This document shows positions 1 through 11,367 of a DNA stretch of 39,125 nt, in pieces (the first letter of the stretch is position 1; every line of letters starts with the position of its first letter). A program made the translations under genes and the position numbers. Origin of the DNA: an uncultured Gammaproteobacteria bacterium (GTDB lineage: Bacteria > Pseudomonadota > Gammaproteobacteria > Poriferisulfidales > GCA-002705445); the NCBI GenBank assembly GCA_913042035.1, contig CAJWIN010000005.1:1-39125 (forward strand). The letters run 5' to 3'. The notes under the pieces were generated by a model. The model made no database searches. It saw nothing but the letters and a program-made list of their open reading frames with translations, and was not told the origin of the DNA.

Positions 1-54
1 CCCCCGACATCCTGCTCCCAAAGCAGGCGCGCTACCAGACTGCGCTATACCCCG
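1..54 (-). tRNA. tRNA-Pro (anticodon UGG), 3' part cut off by the window edge
   Basis: Reverse complement reads CGGGGTATAGCGCAGTCTGGTAGCGCGCCTGCTTTGGGAGCAGGATGTCGGGGG. D-arm, anticodon stem CCTGC/GCAGG and loop TTTGGGA (TGG anticodon) resemble bacterial tRNA-Pro. Confidence 0.92.
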
Positions 55-65
55 ATTACCTGTAC

Positions 66-71
66 ATTATA
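66..71 (-). promoter_or_regulatory. Putative -10 box (TATAAT) for the tRNA-Pro gene
   Basis: Minus strand reads CTCGTATAATGTACAGGTAATCGGGG, a perfect TATAAT 11 nt upstream of the tRNA 5' end. The -35 is not obvious. Confidence 0.5.
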
Positions 72-186
72 CGAGAAAAAAAGGAATAACTTCACTAATA
101 TATTAGTTAATCAACATGAAATTTTTCTAGATGAGTGGTATTCTAATCAAAAAAAATAGACATACAAGGATAAAAATTGTTTAAAC

Positions 187-762
187 ATGAAAAATATTAT
201 CAAATATCTAGCAGTGGTCTTATTAACCTTTATAAATATTGGAGTAAATGCAGAAATGACAGCAAATACGGTAATTTCGATAAAAACAACGTCAGGTGAT
301 ATAAAATTAGAGTTGTTTGACGACAAAGCACCCAAAACATCTGAAAATTTTAAAGAATATATTAAATCTGGTTATTACAATAAAATGATCTTCCACAGAG
401 TTATTAAAGACTTCATGATACAAGGGGGAGGTTTTAACTCAGACATGCAAGAGAAAGAAACTATGAAGCCTATTATGAACGAAGCAAATAACATGGTTAG
501 CAATGAAAGAGGAACAATTGCTATGGCTAGAACAAATGACCCGCATTCAGCAAGCGCACAATTTTTTATAAATCTAAAAGATAATGCTTTTTTAGATTTT
601 AAAAGTGAAACTGTTCAAGGTTGGGGGTACTGTGTATTTGGTAAAGTAATAGATGGCTTAGAAGTAATAGATAAAATTGCCACAGTAGATACTGGTAGCT
701 ATGGCCCCCATCAGGACGTCCCAAGAGACCCGATAATCATAAAAGAGATAATTATCGAATAA
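187..762 (+). CDS. ppiA: Peptidyl-prolyl cis-trans isomerase, cyclophilin type, with N-terminal signal peptide (PpiA-like)
   Basis: Cyclophilin motifs [13 protein letters not shown] and [13 protein letters not shown]; hydrophobic leader [22 protein letters not shown]. Confidence 0.9.
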   Translation: MKNIIKYLAVVLLTFINIGVNAEMTANTVISIKTTSGDIKLELFDDKAPKTSENFKEYIKSGYYNKMIFHRVIKDFMIQGGGFNSDMQEKETMKPIMNEANNMVSNERGTIAMARTNDPHSASAQFFINLKDNAFLDFKSETVQGWGYCVFGKVIDGLEVIDKIATVDTGSYGPHQDVPRDPIIIKEIIIE

Positions 763-764
763 AA

Positions 765-1484
765 ATGAATAATATTTATTTTATTTCAGATATACATCTA
801 GATCCTAATAACTCAGAAGTAACAGATAAATTTATAAATTTCATATTAGAAAAAAGTCCTGATATGAAAGAGTTATATATACTTGGAGATTTATTTGAGT
901 TTTGGATTGATGATAAATATGACATTGAGCAGAATAATATAATCATAAAAACTCTTAATAATATATCTAAAAAAGGAACTAAAGTATTTTTAACTCATGG
1001 TAATAGAGATTTCTTAATTGGGAGAAAATTTACAAAAATAACAAATATTGAAATTCTTCCAGAAAATTATATTCTATATTTGAACGATACTAGGATTTTA
1101 ATTACTCATGGTGATCTTTTATGTACAGATGACATTGACTATCAAAAATTCAGGAAATTTATTAGAAATAAATTAACACTCAAGATATTTAATTTATTGA
1201 ATAATAATATAAAAAATAAAGTAGCATCATACTTAAGAGGAAAAAGTAAAAAAATCACATCACAAAAACCTGATAATATTATGGATGTGAATTATAAAAC
1301 AGTTTTAAGTTTTTTTGAAAAGTTTAAAACGAATATAATCATACATGGACATACTCATAGAAAAAATATTCATGAAACTGAAAGTGGTGGTGAAAAATAT
1401 TTTCGATATGTTTTAGGTGACTGGCATAATGCTCCAAGCTACATCATATACAAAAATAATAAAATAGAGCTAATTGATATTTAG
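765..1484 (+). CDS. lpxH: UDP-2,3-diacylglucosamine diphosphatase (LpxH)
   Basis: Calcineurin-like phosphoesterase motifs FISDIHLD, LGDLFEFW, THGNRDFLIG, HGHTH; follows a cyclophilin gene as in other Gammaproteobacteria. Confidence 0.9.
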   Translation: MNNIYFISDIHLDPNNSEVTDKFINFILEKSPDMKELYILGDLFEFWIDDKYDIEQNNIIIKTLNNISKKGTKVFLTHGNRDFLIGRKFTKITNIEILPENYILYLNDTRILITHGDLLCTDDIDYQKFRKFIRNKLTLKIFNLLNNNIKNKVASYLRGKSKKITSQKPDNIMDVNYKTVLSFFEKFKTNIIIHGHTHRKNIHETESGGEKYFRYVLGDWHNAPSYIIYKNNKIELIDI

Positions 1485-1492
1485 AATTTTAG

Positions 1493-2713
1493 TTATTTTT
1501 TTATTGCTAGTATTAAATCCATTACATTCGTTCCAGTAGGTCCTGTTGTAATTAGTGACTTTGATTTTTCTAAATAATTACCAGAATCGGCATTTTTTAA
1601 GTATGTCTTATGATCTAAATTATATTTTCTACCTAAATTTATTGTATTTCCATCAACAAGACCTCCTGCGTCATTTGTTGGCCCGTCTGTTCCGTCAGTT
1701 CCTGCCGAAAGAAACAGTATATCTTTGTTTTGAATCTTTTCTGCCATCAGTAACGCTAATTGTTGATTCCTTCCACCTCTTCCAGGTTTTTCTGGGAGAT
1801 TTACTGAACTTTCTCCCCCCCAAATATGCAGACCTTTTTCACAACCATCTAAATATTCGGAAAAGTATTTTACTAAAGTATTGACGTCGCCTTCTATAAA
1901 ATTTTCATGTACAAATGTTTTATAGGTAAGTTTTTTTCCTTTGATTTCACAAGCTTTCTTAGCGTCATCAAGTTTTGCTATAACATGCGTTCTAATATTA
2001 GAAAAATTATAAATTTCTGGGCAATTTACTGGGTCAACTGAATTAAGTTTATCTATAATATCGTCTTCGTATTTTTCTAAACTAATTTTAGTATCATCAT
2101 ATGATAACGGGCCAGAAGCAATTATTTTTGGATCATCAAAAGGAACATCTGATATCGTTAAAACTGTGGTCTTTCTATTTTTTATAAAACTCGCTAATTT
2201 ACCACCTTTAATCTGTGAAAAATGTTTTCTAACAGCATTAATATCGTTAATATTGTATCCTCTAGATAAAAGAGCGTTAGTTAAGATCATTAAATCTTTT
2301 AAAGTAAAACCTTCAACCAATAGCTCGACAAGACTTGATCCACCTCCTGAAATTAAAAATAAAAATTCATCATGATCATCTTTTGAGTTAATAAAATTTA
2401 TTAGTTCAGTTCCACATTCTAGACTTGTTAAAGTTGGTGTTGGGTGATCCGACTCAAGGCAGATTACATTATCGTACTTTTTTAAATCTTCTTCTAAGTG
2501 ATCTCTTTTGGTAATTACTAAGCCTGACTTAATTTCAATATTTGAATGCTCAAGTGCTGCAACTGCCATTGAGCTTCCTGCCTTGCCAATAGAAACAAGA
2601 TTTAAATTACCAGATATTTTTTTATTATCCAGAAAGTTTTTTACTGCGTTATAACCTAAAACTCTATCAACGCCAGCCAAAAAAATTTCTTTTATGTTTT
2701 CTTTATCGTTCAT
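1493..2713 (-). CDS. Glycerate 2-kinase (GckA/TtuD, MOFRL family)
   Basis: SIGKAGSSMA, LFLISGGGSSL, GRGGRNQQLAL and SAGTDGTDGPTNDAGG motifs. Start placed at MNDKENIKE (2713), just after the upstream ldt stop, instead of the longest-ORF start at 2740. Confidence 0.85.
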   Translation of the reverse strand: MNDKENIKEIFLAGVDRVLGYNAVKNFLDNKKISGNLNLVSIGKAGSSMAVAALEHSNIEIKSGLVITKRDHLEEDLKKYDNVICLESDHPTPTLTSLECGTELINFINSKDDHDEFLFLISGGGSSLVELLVEGFTLKDLMILTNALLSRGYNINDINAVRKHFSQIKGGKLASFIKNRKTTVLTISDVPFDDPKIIASGPLSYDDTKISLEKYEDDIIDKLNSVDPVNCPEIYNFSNIRTHVIAKLDDAKKACEIKGKKLTYKTFVHENFIEGDVNTLVKYFSEYLDGCEKGLHIWGGESSVNLPEKPGRGGRNQQLALLMAEKIQNKDILFLSAGTDGTDGPTNDAGGLVDGNTINLGRKYNLDHKTYLKNADSGNYLEKSKSLITTGPTGTNVMDLILAIKK

Positions 2714-2720
2714 TATTTTT

Positions 2721-3254
2721 TTAGTTTGAGATATAAACAATAGAATTATTTATTTTTCTATTACAAAGATCAATAATATCACTATTAGACATTCTAATAC
2801 ATCCGTGTGAAGCTTTTTTACCTAACATTCCCTCTTCGTTTGTGCCATGAATGTAAATATACCTAGAATAACTATCAACATTCTCTCCTTTATTTATCCC
2901 ATCTTCTAGTCCTGAAAGCCAAAGAATTCTAGTTGAGATAATATCCTCATTGCCTAAAATTGCATCTGAAATAACCTCTGTTAATCTTTCTGTTGGAACT
3001 CTATTTTCAAAAACTGTAAAAATCTCTTCATTTTCTCCAATATAATCTTTAATATAATGAGCTCCCAAGGGAGTTTTGTTGCTTCCTTCCTCCTGCCCCT
3101 CGCCAAATTTAGATGTAGACACTTTATAAATTTTAATTTTCTTATTATTCTTATATAAAATAAGTATTTGCTGAAATATATTAATTGTAATTAAATAAAT
3201 ATTATTTGTATTGGCATTAGCATACTTCGCGTATATCGACTCTAAATCTTTCAT
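2721..3254 (-). CDS. L,D-transpeptidase (YkuD domain), no recognisable signal peptide
   Basis: YkuD signature YIHGTN...KKASHGCIRMSNSDI. An in-frame stop two codons upstream of the ATG excludes an N-terminal extension. Confidence 0.85.
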   Translation of the reverse strand: MKDLESIYAKYANANTNNIYLITINIFQQILILYKNNKKIKIYKVSTSKFGEGQEEGSNKTPLGAHYIKDYIGENEEIFTVFENRVPTERLTEVISDAILGNEDIISTRILWLSGLEDGINKGENVDSYSRYIYIHGTNEEGMLGKKASHGCIRMSNSDIIDLCNRKINNSIVYISN

Positions 3255-3289
3255 TTTTTACATTTTTGATATGCTATTTAAATAACTAA

Positions 3290-4741
3290 TTAAGTTGAAT
3301 GTCTTTTCTTTTCCAAGTCCTGGAAATACTTATCACCAACATCTGTTAAATATTCTCCGGTAAAGACTGATGTCTCAAATTTTTTTATGTCTTTATTTCC
3401 AGCTTTGACCGCGTAAACTAAATCTTCGAGATCTTGATAAATAAGCTTATCTGCTCCTATTTCATCACAAACTTCGTTTGTATTTTTTCCATTAGCTATT
3501 AAATCTTTTTTATTTGGCATATCAATACCATAGATGTTTGGGAATCTTATTGGTGGTGAGGCTGATGCAAAATATACTTTTTTTGCTCCAGAGTCTCTTG
3601 CCATTTGAACTATTTCTTTTGATGTTGTTCCTCTAACTATTGAATCATCAACTAAAAGAACATTTTTATCCTTAAATTCTGATACCAAAGGATTTAATTT
3701 GTGTCGAACAGATTTTTTGCGGACAGCCTGTCCTTGCATGATGAAAGTTCTTCCTATGTACCTATTTTTTATTAAACCTTCTCTATAATTCTTATTTAAT
3801 CTTATTGCCATTTCTAATGCTGCTGTTCTACTTGTGTCTGGTATTGGAATAATTACATCTATATCATTATCTGCCCACTCTCTTAAAATTTTATTGGCTA
3901 ACTGTTTTCCCATTCTCATTCTTGCTTCTTGAACATTTATACCATCAATTATTGAATCTGGTCTTGAAAAATATACATACTCAAATATGCATGGGCTTAA
4001 ATCTAGTTTATTTGAGTATAGGGACTCATGAAGTTTTCCATTTGTATCTATAAAAATAGACTCTCCTGGCTCTAAGTCTCTAACTGTTTCATACCCTAGT
4101 AGATCCAAGGCCACACTTTCAGACGATACTAAATAACTAAAACCCGATGAGTTCTTTTTTTTACCTAAAATTAAAGGTCTAATTCCGTGAATGTCTCTAA
4201 AAGCAACTAAACCGTATCCAGCGATTAAGGCAACAACAGCATATGCTCCAGAGCATCTATTATGAACGCCGTTAATTGCTTTAAAGATATCATCAACCTT
4301 AAACGAAGATGAGTTTACATTAATTAGCTCATGAGCGAAGATGTTTAAAAGCACCTCTGTATCTGATTGCGTATGTATATGTCTTCTATCATTTATTGAT
4401 AGTTCTTCTCTAAGAGGCTCTGAATTATCTAGATTTCCATTATGAGCTAATGCGATTCCATATGGAGAATTTACATAAAAAGGTTGCGCCTCATCTGTTC
4501 CATGGCTTCCAGCAGTAGGATAACGAACATGCCCTATTCCTAAATTACCCTTGAGATCAAGCATATCATTAACATCGAAAACGTCATTAACAAGCCCTTT
4601 AGCTTTTTTTTGAAATAAGTTACTGTCATTGCATGTAGCTATTCCAGCTGAGTCCTGTCCACGATGTTGAAGGACTGTGAGCCCATCAAATAGACTTTGA
4701 TTAACAGATATATTGTCAACTATTCCAATGATTCCACACAT
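3290..4741 (-). CDS. purF: Amidophosphoribosyltransferase
   Basis: Starts MCGIIGIVD with catalytic Cys after Met (start 4741, 6 codons inside the longest ORF); LQHRGQDSAGI; PRTase motif VLLVDDSIVRGTT. Confidence 0.97.
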   Translation of the reverse strand: MCGIIGIVDNISVNQSLFDGLTVLQHRGQDSAGIATCNDSNLFQKKAKGLVNDVFDVNDMLDLKGNLGIGHVRYPTAGSHGTDEAQPFYVNSPYGIALAHNGNLDNSEPLREELSINDRRHIHTQSDTEVLLNIFAHELINVNSSSFKVDDIFKAINGVHNRCSGAYAVVALIAGYGLVAFRDIHGIRPLILGKKKNSSGFSYLVSSESVALDLLGYETVRDLEPGESIFIDTNGKLHESLYSNKLDLSPCIFEYVYFSRPDSIIDGINVQEARMRMGKQLANKILREWADNDIDVIIPIPDTSRTAALEMAIRLNKNYREGLIKNRYIGRTFIMQGQAVRKKSVRHKLNPLVSEFKDKNVLLVDDSIVRGTTSKEIVQMARDSGAKKVYFASASPPIRFPNIYGIDMPNKKDLIANGKNTNEVCDEIGADKLIYQDLEDLVYAVKAGNKDIKKFETSVFTGEYLTDVGDKYFQDLEKKRHST

Positions 4742-5207
4742 AGGGCAATTGTACACCATATTGTAAAAAATAATCTAGAAACAATGAATTTTTATCTAAA
4801 TTAATAAGATAATCTATGTGATTGAAATTATTTAAAATTAATATTAATAAAAAAAGAATAAAAAGACCTTTGATCGAACCAATAAAGATGCCAAAAAATC
4901 TATTCAATAATGAATTTTGTGAAAAAAAAGAAAAACCAAAGAAAACTTTCATAATTAAGAAATTCAAGAATACAGAAACTAGATATATGAATATTAAACT
5001 AATTAGTTGATAAGATAAATTAGGGTAATAATTGTCACTTATATAAATAAATTTTGAAATAATTTTTATAGTGAAATCTATAAAAAAATAATAAAACATA
5101 AAAAAAAATAAAATAGTTATTAAAGACTTTGCTTCTTTTTTAAAGCCTTTAAAAAAACCCAGAACAGAGAAAATAAAAATTAAAAATATTATAAAAAAAT
5201 CTATCAT
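4716..5207 (-). CDS. cvpA: CvpA family membrane protein
   Basis: Multi-TM protein directly upstream of purF, overlapping its start; canonical cvpA-purF synteny. Confidence 0.85.
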   Translation of the reverse strand: MIDFFIIFLIFIFSVLGFFKGFKKEAKSLITILFFFMFYYFFIDFTIKIISKFIYISDNYYPNLSYQLISLIFIYLVSVFLNFLIMKVFFGFSFFSQNSLLNRFFGIFIGSIKGLFILFLLILILNNFNHIDYLINLDKNSLFLDYFLQYGVQLPYVWNHWNS

Positions 5208-5226
5208 ATAATATATACTAAATAAA

Positions 5227-5745
5227 TCATTTATCTTTTAAAGCTGATTCAACTATATAAGAATTACTATACTTTTTATTTTTTATTAACTTGACATAAT
5301 TATTTTTAACTTCTTTAATAGAAAAAAAAGGCCCAATATTTACTGAATACAGTATTCTATTATCTTTATCGGATTTTAAAATAAAGGACTGGTGTTTTTT
5401 TTCTATCAAATCTTGCATTTGATTCTCAGCATTGACTTTTTTTAAGTATGAACCAATTTTTATCATCCATATTTTTTTTTCAGACTTATATTCTTTTGCT
5501 TTGTTCAAATTTTCTATGGAAACTATTTTTGTATCTAGACCCTTGCTAATTATTTCTATATTTTTATTTTTATTTAACTTTTCAACTTCATCAACGTATT
5601 TAAAAAAAATATCTTTTTGATCACTAATTTCTTTAAATTTGAGAACTTTTTGCCCAGACCCTTTAAATAATATTGGAGTGACTATAACTGCTAGCAAAAT
5701 TATTACTATTACACCTGTGATTCTATTTTTTAATCTTTCGTTCAT
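5227..5745 (-). CDS. dedD: SPOR-domain protein (DedD-like)
   Basis: N-terminal TM (RITGVIVIILLAVIVTPILF), C-terminal SPOR-like IKIGSY...YSVNIGPF; folC-dedD-cvpA synteny. Confidence 0.75.
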   Translation of the reverse strand: MNERLKNRITGVIVIILLAVIVTPILFKGSGQKVLKFKEISDQKDIFFKYVDEVEKLNKNKNIEIISKGLDTKIVSIENLNKAKEYKSEKKIWMIKIGSYLKKVNAENQMQDLIEKKHQSFILKSDKDNRILYSVNIGPFFSIKEVKNNYVKLIKNKKYSNSYIVESALKDK

Positions 5746-5751
5746 TATTTA

Positions 5752-7011
5752 TTATCCAGTCATGTTTATTACAGGGGCTACAGTATAGCTTGAGCCAAAT
5801 ACAACTATGATATCATTTTTATTTTCAATTTTACTTTTTGCACCATTATATGCGTCTTCTATATTATCATATACATTTGTATTCTCTGAAATGAAAAAAT
5901 TATTCTTTTTCAGTTCATTTACATTTAATGCTCTTTCATTATCACTGTTTGATATATGCCAACTTTTAAATTTTCTTTTTAGCATTGTTAAAATTTTATC
6001 TACATTTTTATCTTTTAAAATACCAAAAACTGCATGGAAATCTTTTTGAGGATAATATTTCTTTAAATTATCTAACAAATTTTGAATACTCTGTTCATTA
6101 TGTGCCATGTCAAGTATTGTTAAAGGAGATGTATTTAAAACTTGAAATCTTCCCAAAATAAAGGATTTTCTTAAGCCAGTATTTGTTTTTTCATAATCTA
6201 TAACTATTTTTTCACAACAATCTATCGCTTGTATTGCTGTTGCAGCATTATTAATCTGAATATTGCCAATTATTCCAGGATTTTCATATTCTATTTCAGA
6301 TTTTTTGGAATTAGAAAATAACCAGCTTTTTGAAGACTTAACTTTATATGAATACTCTTCATTTATAATATTTAAATATGACCCAATATCCTCTGATTTT
6401 TTTCTAATTGATTTGTGGGGATTATTATAACCTACTATTACATGTTTATTCCTACGCATAATTCCTGATTTTTCGTAAGCAATTTTTTCAGGGTCATCTC
6501 CTAAAATTGCAGTATGATCGAGGCCAATATTTGTTATTATTGAAATGTCTGGGTCAATTATGTTTACTGCATCAAGTCTTCCACCTAAACCAACTTCTAA
6601 AATAATAACATCAAGATTTTTTTTATTAAAAATTATAAAAGCGGCAAGTGTACTAAACTCAAAATAGGTGAGTGAAATTTCACCCCTTGCATCTTCAATA
6701 ATTTCAAACGCATCACAAATTTCTTTTGTTTTTACTGGAATTTTATTAATTTTTATTCTCTCATTAAACTCAATTAAATGAGGAGAAGTATATGAGCCAA
6801 CATTGTATTCATTTTCAACTAAAATAGATTCTAGTATTGTGACAGTAGATCCTTTGCCATTTGTTCCGGCTACAGTGAAAACTGTTGATTTTGTTTGCAA
6901 AACATTTAACCTAGCAGCAACCTTTTTTATTCTACTAAGATTAAAATCCATATTTGTAGAATGTAACTTACATTGCCACTCAATCCACTCATCTAGGGTA
7001 AAATTTTTCAA
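5752..7011 (-). CDS. folC: Bifunctional folylpolyglutamate/dihydrofolate synthase
   Basis: TVAGTNGKGSTV P-loop, SYTSPHL, EVGLGGRLDAVN, LDMAHNEQS. Confidence 0.95.
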   Translation of the reverse strand: MKNFTLDEWIEWQCKLHSTNMDFNLSRIKKVAARLNVLQTKSTVFTVAGTNGKGSTVTILESILVENEYNVGSYTSPHLIEFNERIKINKIPVKTKEICDAFEIIEDARGEISLTYFEFSTLAAFIIFNKKNLDVIILEVGLGGRLDAVNIIDPDISIITNIGLDHTAILGDDPEKIAYEKSGIMRRNKHVIVGYNNPHKSIRKKSEDIGSYLNIINEEYSYKVKSSKSWLFSNSKKSEIEYENPGIIGNIQINNAATAIQAIDCCEKIVIDYEKTNTGLRKSFILGRFQVLNTSPLTILDMAHNEQSIQNLLDNLKKYYPQKDFHAVFGILKDKNVDKILTMLKRKFKSWHISNSDNERALNVNELKKNNFFISENTNVYDNIEDAYNGAKSKIENKNDIIVVFGSSYTVAPVINMTG

Positions 7012-7025
7012 TGCTAGTATCTAAA

Positions 7026-7910
7026 TTAATTTATTGATACATCTGCTTTCTTTGCAGGATTATTAACTAGTGTTTTAATTATGTTTGTAATTTCAACTTT
7101 CATATTTCTTCTATCAACTATCATGTCTATAGCTCCATGTTCAAGTAAAAATTCACTTCTTTGAAAACCTTCTGGTAATGTTTCTCTTACCGTTTGCTCT
7201 ATAACTCTTGGTCCAGCGAACCCGATAAGTGCTTTTGGTTCAGCTATATTTATATCTCCAAGCATTGCTAAACTGGCAGAAACACCGCCCATTGTAGGGT
7301 CAGTCAAGACAGAGATAAATGGTATTGAGTTTTTTCTCATATCCGAAATTGCACTAGATGTTTTGGACATCTGAAATAACGAAACTAACGATTCTTGCAT
7401 TCTTGCACCACCACTTGCAGAGAAGCAAATTAGGGGAATATTTTTTGAGATAGATTCTTTTGCAGCTCTAGTAAACTTTTCACCAACAACTGAGCCCATA
7501 GAGCCTCCCATGAATGAAAATTCAAATGCAGCAGCTATAACATCAATGCCGTTGATTTTGCCTTGAACAACTACTAAAGCATCTTTTTCATTTGTTTTAT
7601 TTTGAGCTTCAGAGATTCTATCTTTATATTTTTTACTATCTTTAAACTTTAAAAAATCTTTTGATGATAATTTAGTAAACAATTCTTCATTATTGTCGGG
7701 GTCAAGAAAAATATCTAGTCTATCTCTGGCACTTATTCTCATGTGATAACCGCAGTTGGAACAAACATATTTATTTTGAATAATATCTTCTCTATAAAGA
7801 ACAGTTTGGCAGCTAGGACATTTTTCCCATACTCCCTCTGGAATAACTTTTTTACCTTTGCTCTTATCAACTCTAATTCTAGAGGGCATCAATTTTTCAA
7901 ACCAACTCAT
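7026..7910 (-). CDS. accD: Acetyl-CoA carboxylase carboxyltransferase beta subunit
   Basis: Zn ribbon CPSC...[39 protein letters not shown]. Confidence 0.97.
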   Translation of the reverse strand: MSWFEKLMPSRIRVDKSKGKKVIPEGVWEKCPSCQTVLYREDIIQNKYVCSNCGYHMRISARDRLDIFLDPDNNEELFTKLSSKDFLKFKDSKKYKDRISEAQNKTNEKDALVVVQGKINGIDVIAAAFEFSFMGGSMGSVVGEKFTRAAKESISKNIPLICFSASGGARMQESLVSLFQMSKTSSAISDMRKNSIPFISVLTDPTMGGVSASLAMLGDINIAEPKALIGFAGPRVIEQTVRETLPEGFQRSEFLLEHGAIDMIVDRRNMKVEITNIIKTLVNNPAKKADVSIN

Positions 7911-8734
7911 ACCTCTTCTCCAGAAATTATGTTTTCGTCAAGCTTTAATCTTATCGGATTCATAAGTTGCATTATATCACTATTTGTCTTTATATTGTCT
8001 CCTTGCTCATTTTCGATAATATTTACAATTGCACTACCAATAACAATAGCGTCAGCTTGATTAGATAAAATTTTTGCAGTTTCAGCATCTTTAATACCAA
8101 AGCCTACTGCTAGAGGTAACTCTATTGTATTTTTTATAATTTTTAACTGTTCTTTAGTGCTATTGATATCTAAAGTCGATGCTCCAGTTACACCTTTCAA
8201 CGAAACATAGTATAAAAAACCGGATGCATAATTTGCTATTTTTTTTATTCTTTCGGTCTTTGTATTTGGTGCAATCAAAAATATACTCTCAAGATTATAT
8301 TTTTTAAAAATATTTACTACGTCTTCTGCCTCCTCGTGTGGAAGATCTACAACTAGTACAGCATCTACTCCTGATTCACTTGCAGACTTAGCAAATAAGT
8401 CATATCCCATTCTTTCAATTGGATTTAAATAACCCATTAAAACTATCGGAGTACCTTTATTATTTATTCTAAATTTTTTTACTAAATTAAAAATATCTGA
8501 ACACGAGGTTTTATGAATTAGTGCTCTCTCACATGCCCTTTGAATAGTTGGACCATCTGCCATCGGATCCGAAAAAGGCACACCAAGCTCAATTATGTCT
8601 GTCCCAGAATTTACAAGAGTGTTCATAATCTTTAAACTGTCATCTAAAGATGGATCTCCCGCAGTTATATATGAAATCAAACAGGTTTTTTCATTCTTTT
8701 TTAATTGATGAAATGTTTCGCTTATTCTACTCAA
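7907..8734 (-). CDS. trpA: Tryptophan synthase alpha chain
   Basis: [46 protein letters not shown]; overlaps accD and trpB by 4 bp. Confidence 0.97.
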   Translation of the reverse strand: MSRISETFHQLKKNEKTCLISYITAGDPSLDDSLKIMNTLVNSGTDIIELGVPFSDPMADGPTIQRACERALIHKTSCSDIFNLVKKFRINNKGTPIVLMGYLNPIERMGYDLFAKSASESGVDAVLVVDLPHEEAEDVVNIFKKYNLESIFLIAPNTKTERIKKIANYASGFLYYVSLKGVTGASTLDINSTKEQLKIIKNTIELPLAVGFGIKDAETAKILSNQADAIVIGSAIVNIIENEQGDNIKTNSDIMQLMNPIRLKLDENIISGEEV

Positions 8735-9963
8735 ATTTCTATACCCTCTATTCTAGCAACCGTATTTAAGTCTTTATCGCCTCTACCTGATAAATTTATA
8801 ATAATATTTTCACCTTTTTTCATTTTAGCAGCAAGTTTAATGGCATATGCTACTGCATGACTAGTTTCTAAAGCAGGTATTATGCCTTCAACTTTTGATA
8901 GCTCATGAAATGCCTCTAAGGATTCTTTATCTGTTGCAGACTCATAGTTTACTCTTCCCAAATCTTTTAAAAGCGCATGCTCAGGACCAACTCCAGGATA
9001 ATCAAGGCCTGCTGATATACTATGTGTTTCTATGATTTGTCCATTCTCATCTTCCAATAAATAGGTTCTATTGCCATGTAAGACTCCTATTTTTCCTTTG
9101 TTAAGTGGCGCAGAGTGTTTATCTGTATCAAGCCCATCACCAGCTGCCTCTACTCCATACATTTTAGACTCAGTATCTATAAAAGGATAAAAAAGGCCTA
9201 TAGCATTTGAGCCACCACCAACACATGCAACTAAAGCATCAACTTTTTTATCAATTTCTTGCATTTGATTAATTACTTCTCTTCCAATAATAGCCTGAAA
9301 ATCTCTAACTAGCTCTGGATATGGAGAAGGTCCGGCAACTGTGCCAATTATATAAAAAGTATCATCTACATTTGTTACCCAATCTCTTAAGGCTTCATTT
9401 AATGCATCCTTTAGTGTTTTAGAGCCAGAAGTTACTGGAACTACTTCGGCGCCTAACAATTTCATTCTATAAACATTTTGCGACTGACGATAAATATCTT
9501 GTTCGCCCATAAATACTACACATTCCATTCCAAGTCTTGCCGCTACTGTTGCAGAAGCTACACCATGTTGCCCAGCACCAGTTTCAGCAATAATCCTTGT
9601 TTTACCCATTTTTTTGGCCAGTATTGCTTGCCCAATAGTATTATTAATCTTATGAGCGCCTGTATGACACAAATCTTCTCTTTTTAAAAATATATTAGCG
9701 CCATTGATTTTGCTAGTTAATCTTTCTGCAAAATATAATGGCGTAGGTCTCCCAACATAATTTTCATATTCGGAATAAAGTTCTTTAAGAAAATCTTCAT
9801 CTTTTTTTAATTTATGATACATATCTCTTAAGTTTCTAAGTGGCTCAATAAGAGTTTCTGCTACGAAAGTACCACCGAATACACCGTAATGACCATTGTC
9901 ATCAGGGTATCCGTATTTCATTAACTTAAAATCACTTAATTTTTTATTCTGATTTGGCTTCAT
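8731..9963 (-). CDS. trpB: Tryptophan synthase beta chain
   Basis: [37 protein letters not shown]. Confidence 0.98.
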   Translation of the reverse strand: MKPNQNKKLSDFKLMKYGYPDDNGHYGVFGGTFVAETLIEPLRNLRDMYHKLKKDEDFLKELYSEYENYVGRPTPLYFAERLTSKINGANIFLKREDLCHTGAHKINNTIGQAILAKKMGKTRIIAETGAGQHGVASATVAARLGMECVVFMGEQDIYRQSQNVYRMKLLGAEVVPVTSGSKTLKDALNEALRDWVTNVDDTFYIIGTVAGPSPYPELVRDFQAIIGREVINQMQEIDKKVDALVACVGGGSNAIGLFYPFIDTESKMYGVEAAGDGLDTDKHSAPLNKGKIGVLHGNRTYLLEDENGQIIETHSISAGLDYPGVGPEHALLKDLGRVNYESATDKESLEAFHELSKVEGIIPALETSHAVAYAIKLAAKMKKGENIIINLSGRGDKDLNTVARIEGIEI

Positions 9964-10573
9964 TTTTAACTGTATCTATAAATTTTTTTATTAGATTTAA
10001 ATCCTTTTTACCGTCCTCTAACTCAACTCCGCTACTAACATCAACACCATAAGGCAAAAATACCTTTATTGCATCCTCTACATTATCACAATTTAAACCT
10101 CCAGCAATTATAATAGGTTTTTTTGTTTCAAATTTATTTTTTGACCAATCAAAAGTTTTTCCTGTCCCACCCAGACCATCGTCGTCATGACTATCTATTA
10201 TAAAAGCTTCAGAATTTGGGAATTTCTTATCTAAATTTTTAAAGTCGTCTGTAGACTCCGAGATTCCTTTTATATATGGCAAGCCAAACTTAGTACAATC
10301 ATGCTCAGTTTCATCTCCATGAAATTGTATTATATCTACATTGATACTACTTATTACTGATTTTATGTAATCTTCCTTATCATTTGAAAATAAAGCCACC
10401 ACAGATGATTTATTATTTAATGCTAAAATAATTTCTTTAGCCTTATTTATGGATATACATCTTTTGCTTTTTTGACAAAATACTAAACCTATATAGTCAG
10501 CACCATTTTGCTCAGCTATTAAAGCAGTTTCTACATTTTTAATTCCACATATTTTTACTTTTATATTTTTCAT
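9944..10573 (-). CDS. trpF: Phosphoribosylanthranilate isomerase
   Basis: [33 protein letters not shown]. Confidence 0.95.
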   Translation of the reverse strand: MKNIKVKICGIKNVETALIAEQNGADYIGLVFCQKSKRCISINKAKEIILALNNKSSVVALFSNDKEDYIKSVISSINVDIIQFHGDETEHDCTKFGLPYIKGISESTDDFKNLDKKFPNSEAFIIDSHDDDGLGGTGKTFDWSKNKFETKKPIIIAGGLNCDNVEDAIKVFLPYGVDVSSGVELEDGKKDLNLIKKFIDTVKNEAKSE

Positions 10574-10575
10574 AT

Positions 10576-11358
10576 TTAGCTGTATCTTGGATAATAAATG
10601 TTTTTTTCTATACCGTATTTAGATTCATATTCTATTCCTACTAAATATAATCCACTTGCAGAAAATTGTTTACCAGCTTTTTTCCTATCTCGTGAATCTA
10701 TTAAGTCATCAATCCAAAGGATATCTTTTTCTTCTGAACCGATTAATACCAAAGAACCCACAATGTTCCTTACCATATTATATAAAAAAGAATTAGCATT
10801 TATATCTATATAAATATAACTATTTTCTCTAAAAATAATTATATCATTAATGCACTTAATTGGTGATTTTGATTGGCAATGTGCTGATCTAAAACATGAG
10901 AAATCTTTTTCTCCTATTAATCTCTTGCCAGCCTCTTGCATCTTATTTTCATTCAAATTTTTTAAGAAATACCAGCCTACTTTATGTCTATTTATACATG
11001 GCTTAACAATATTATTATAAATAATATATCTATAAGATCTACTTAATGCAGAAAACCTTGCATGAAAATCACTCTCTACAAATTTAATATAATTTATTCT
11101 AATATCTTCTGGCAAAAATGAATTTAAGCCAAGAAGCCATTTATCTTTTGGTCTTTTTATTGCTGTCTCAAAATGAGCGATTTGACCTGTTGCATGAACA
11201 CCTGCGTCTGTTCTTCCAGCTACTACTAGCTTTATATTTTCTTGCGAAAACTTATATATTGCTTCTTGTATTTTACCTTGAATAGTATTTGACTCTTTTT
11301 GCTCTTGCCATCCGTGATAATTTTTTCCATCATATTCGATAGATAATAAAATTTTCAT
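10576..11358 (-). CDS. truA: tRNA pseudouridine(38-40) synthase
   Basis: YDGKNYHGWQ, VVAGRTDAGVHATGQIAHF, FLYNMVRNIVGSL. Confidence 0.95.
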   Translation of the reverse strand: MKILLSIEYDGKNYHGWQEQKESNTIQGKIQEAIYKFSQENIKLVVAGRTDAGVHATGQIAHFETAIKRPKDKWLLGLNSFLPEDIRINYIKFVESDFHARFSALSRSYRYIIYNNIVKPCINRHKVGWYFLKNLNENKMQEAGKRLIGEKDFSCFRSAHCQSKSPIKCINDIIIFRENSYIYIDINANSFLYNMVRNIVGSLVLIGSEEKDILWIDDLIDSRDRKKAGKQFSASGLYLVGIEYESKYGIEKNIYYPRYS

Positions 11359-11367
11359 CTAAAGTTC

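Noticed and set aside
1-186. tRNA gene as an integration hotspot for an island
   Set aside because: The flanking genes (ppiA, lpxH) are housekeeping; no integrase or duplicated tRNA 3' end is visible, though sequence beyond position 1 is unavailable.
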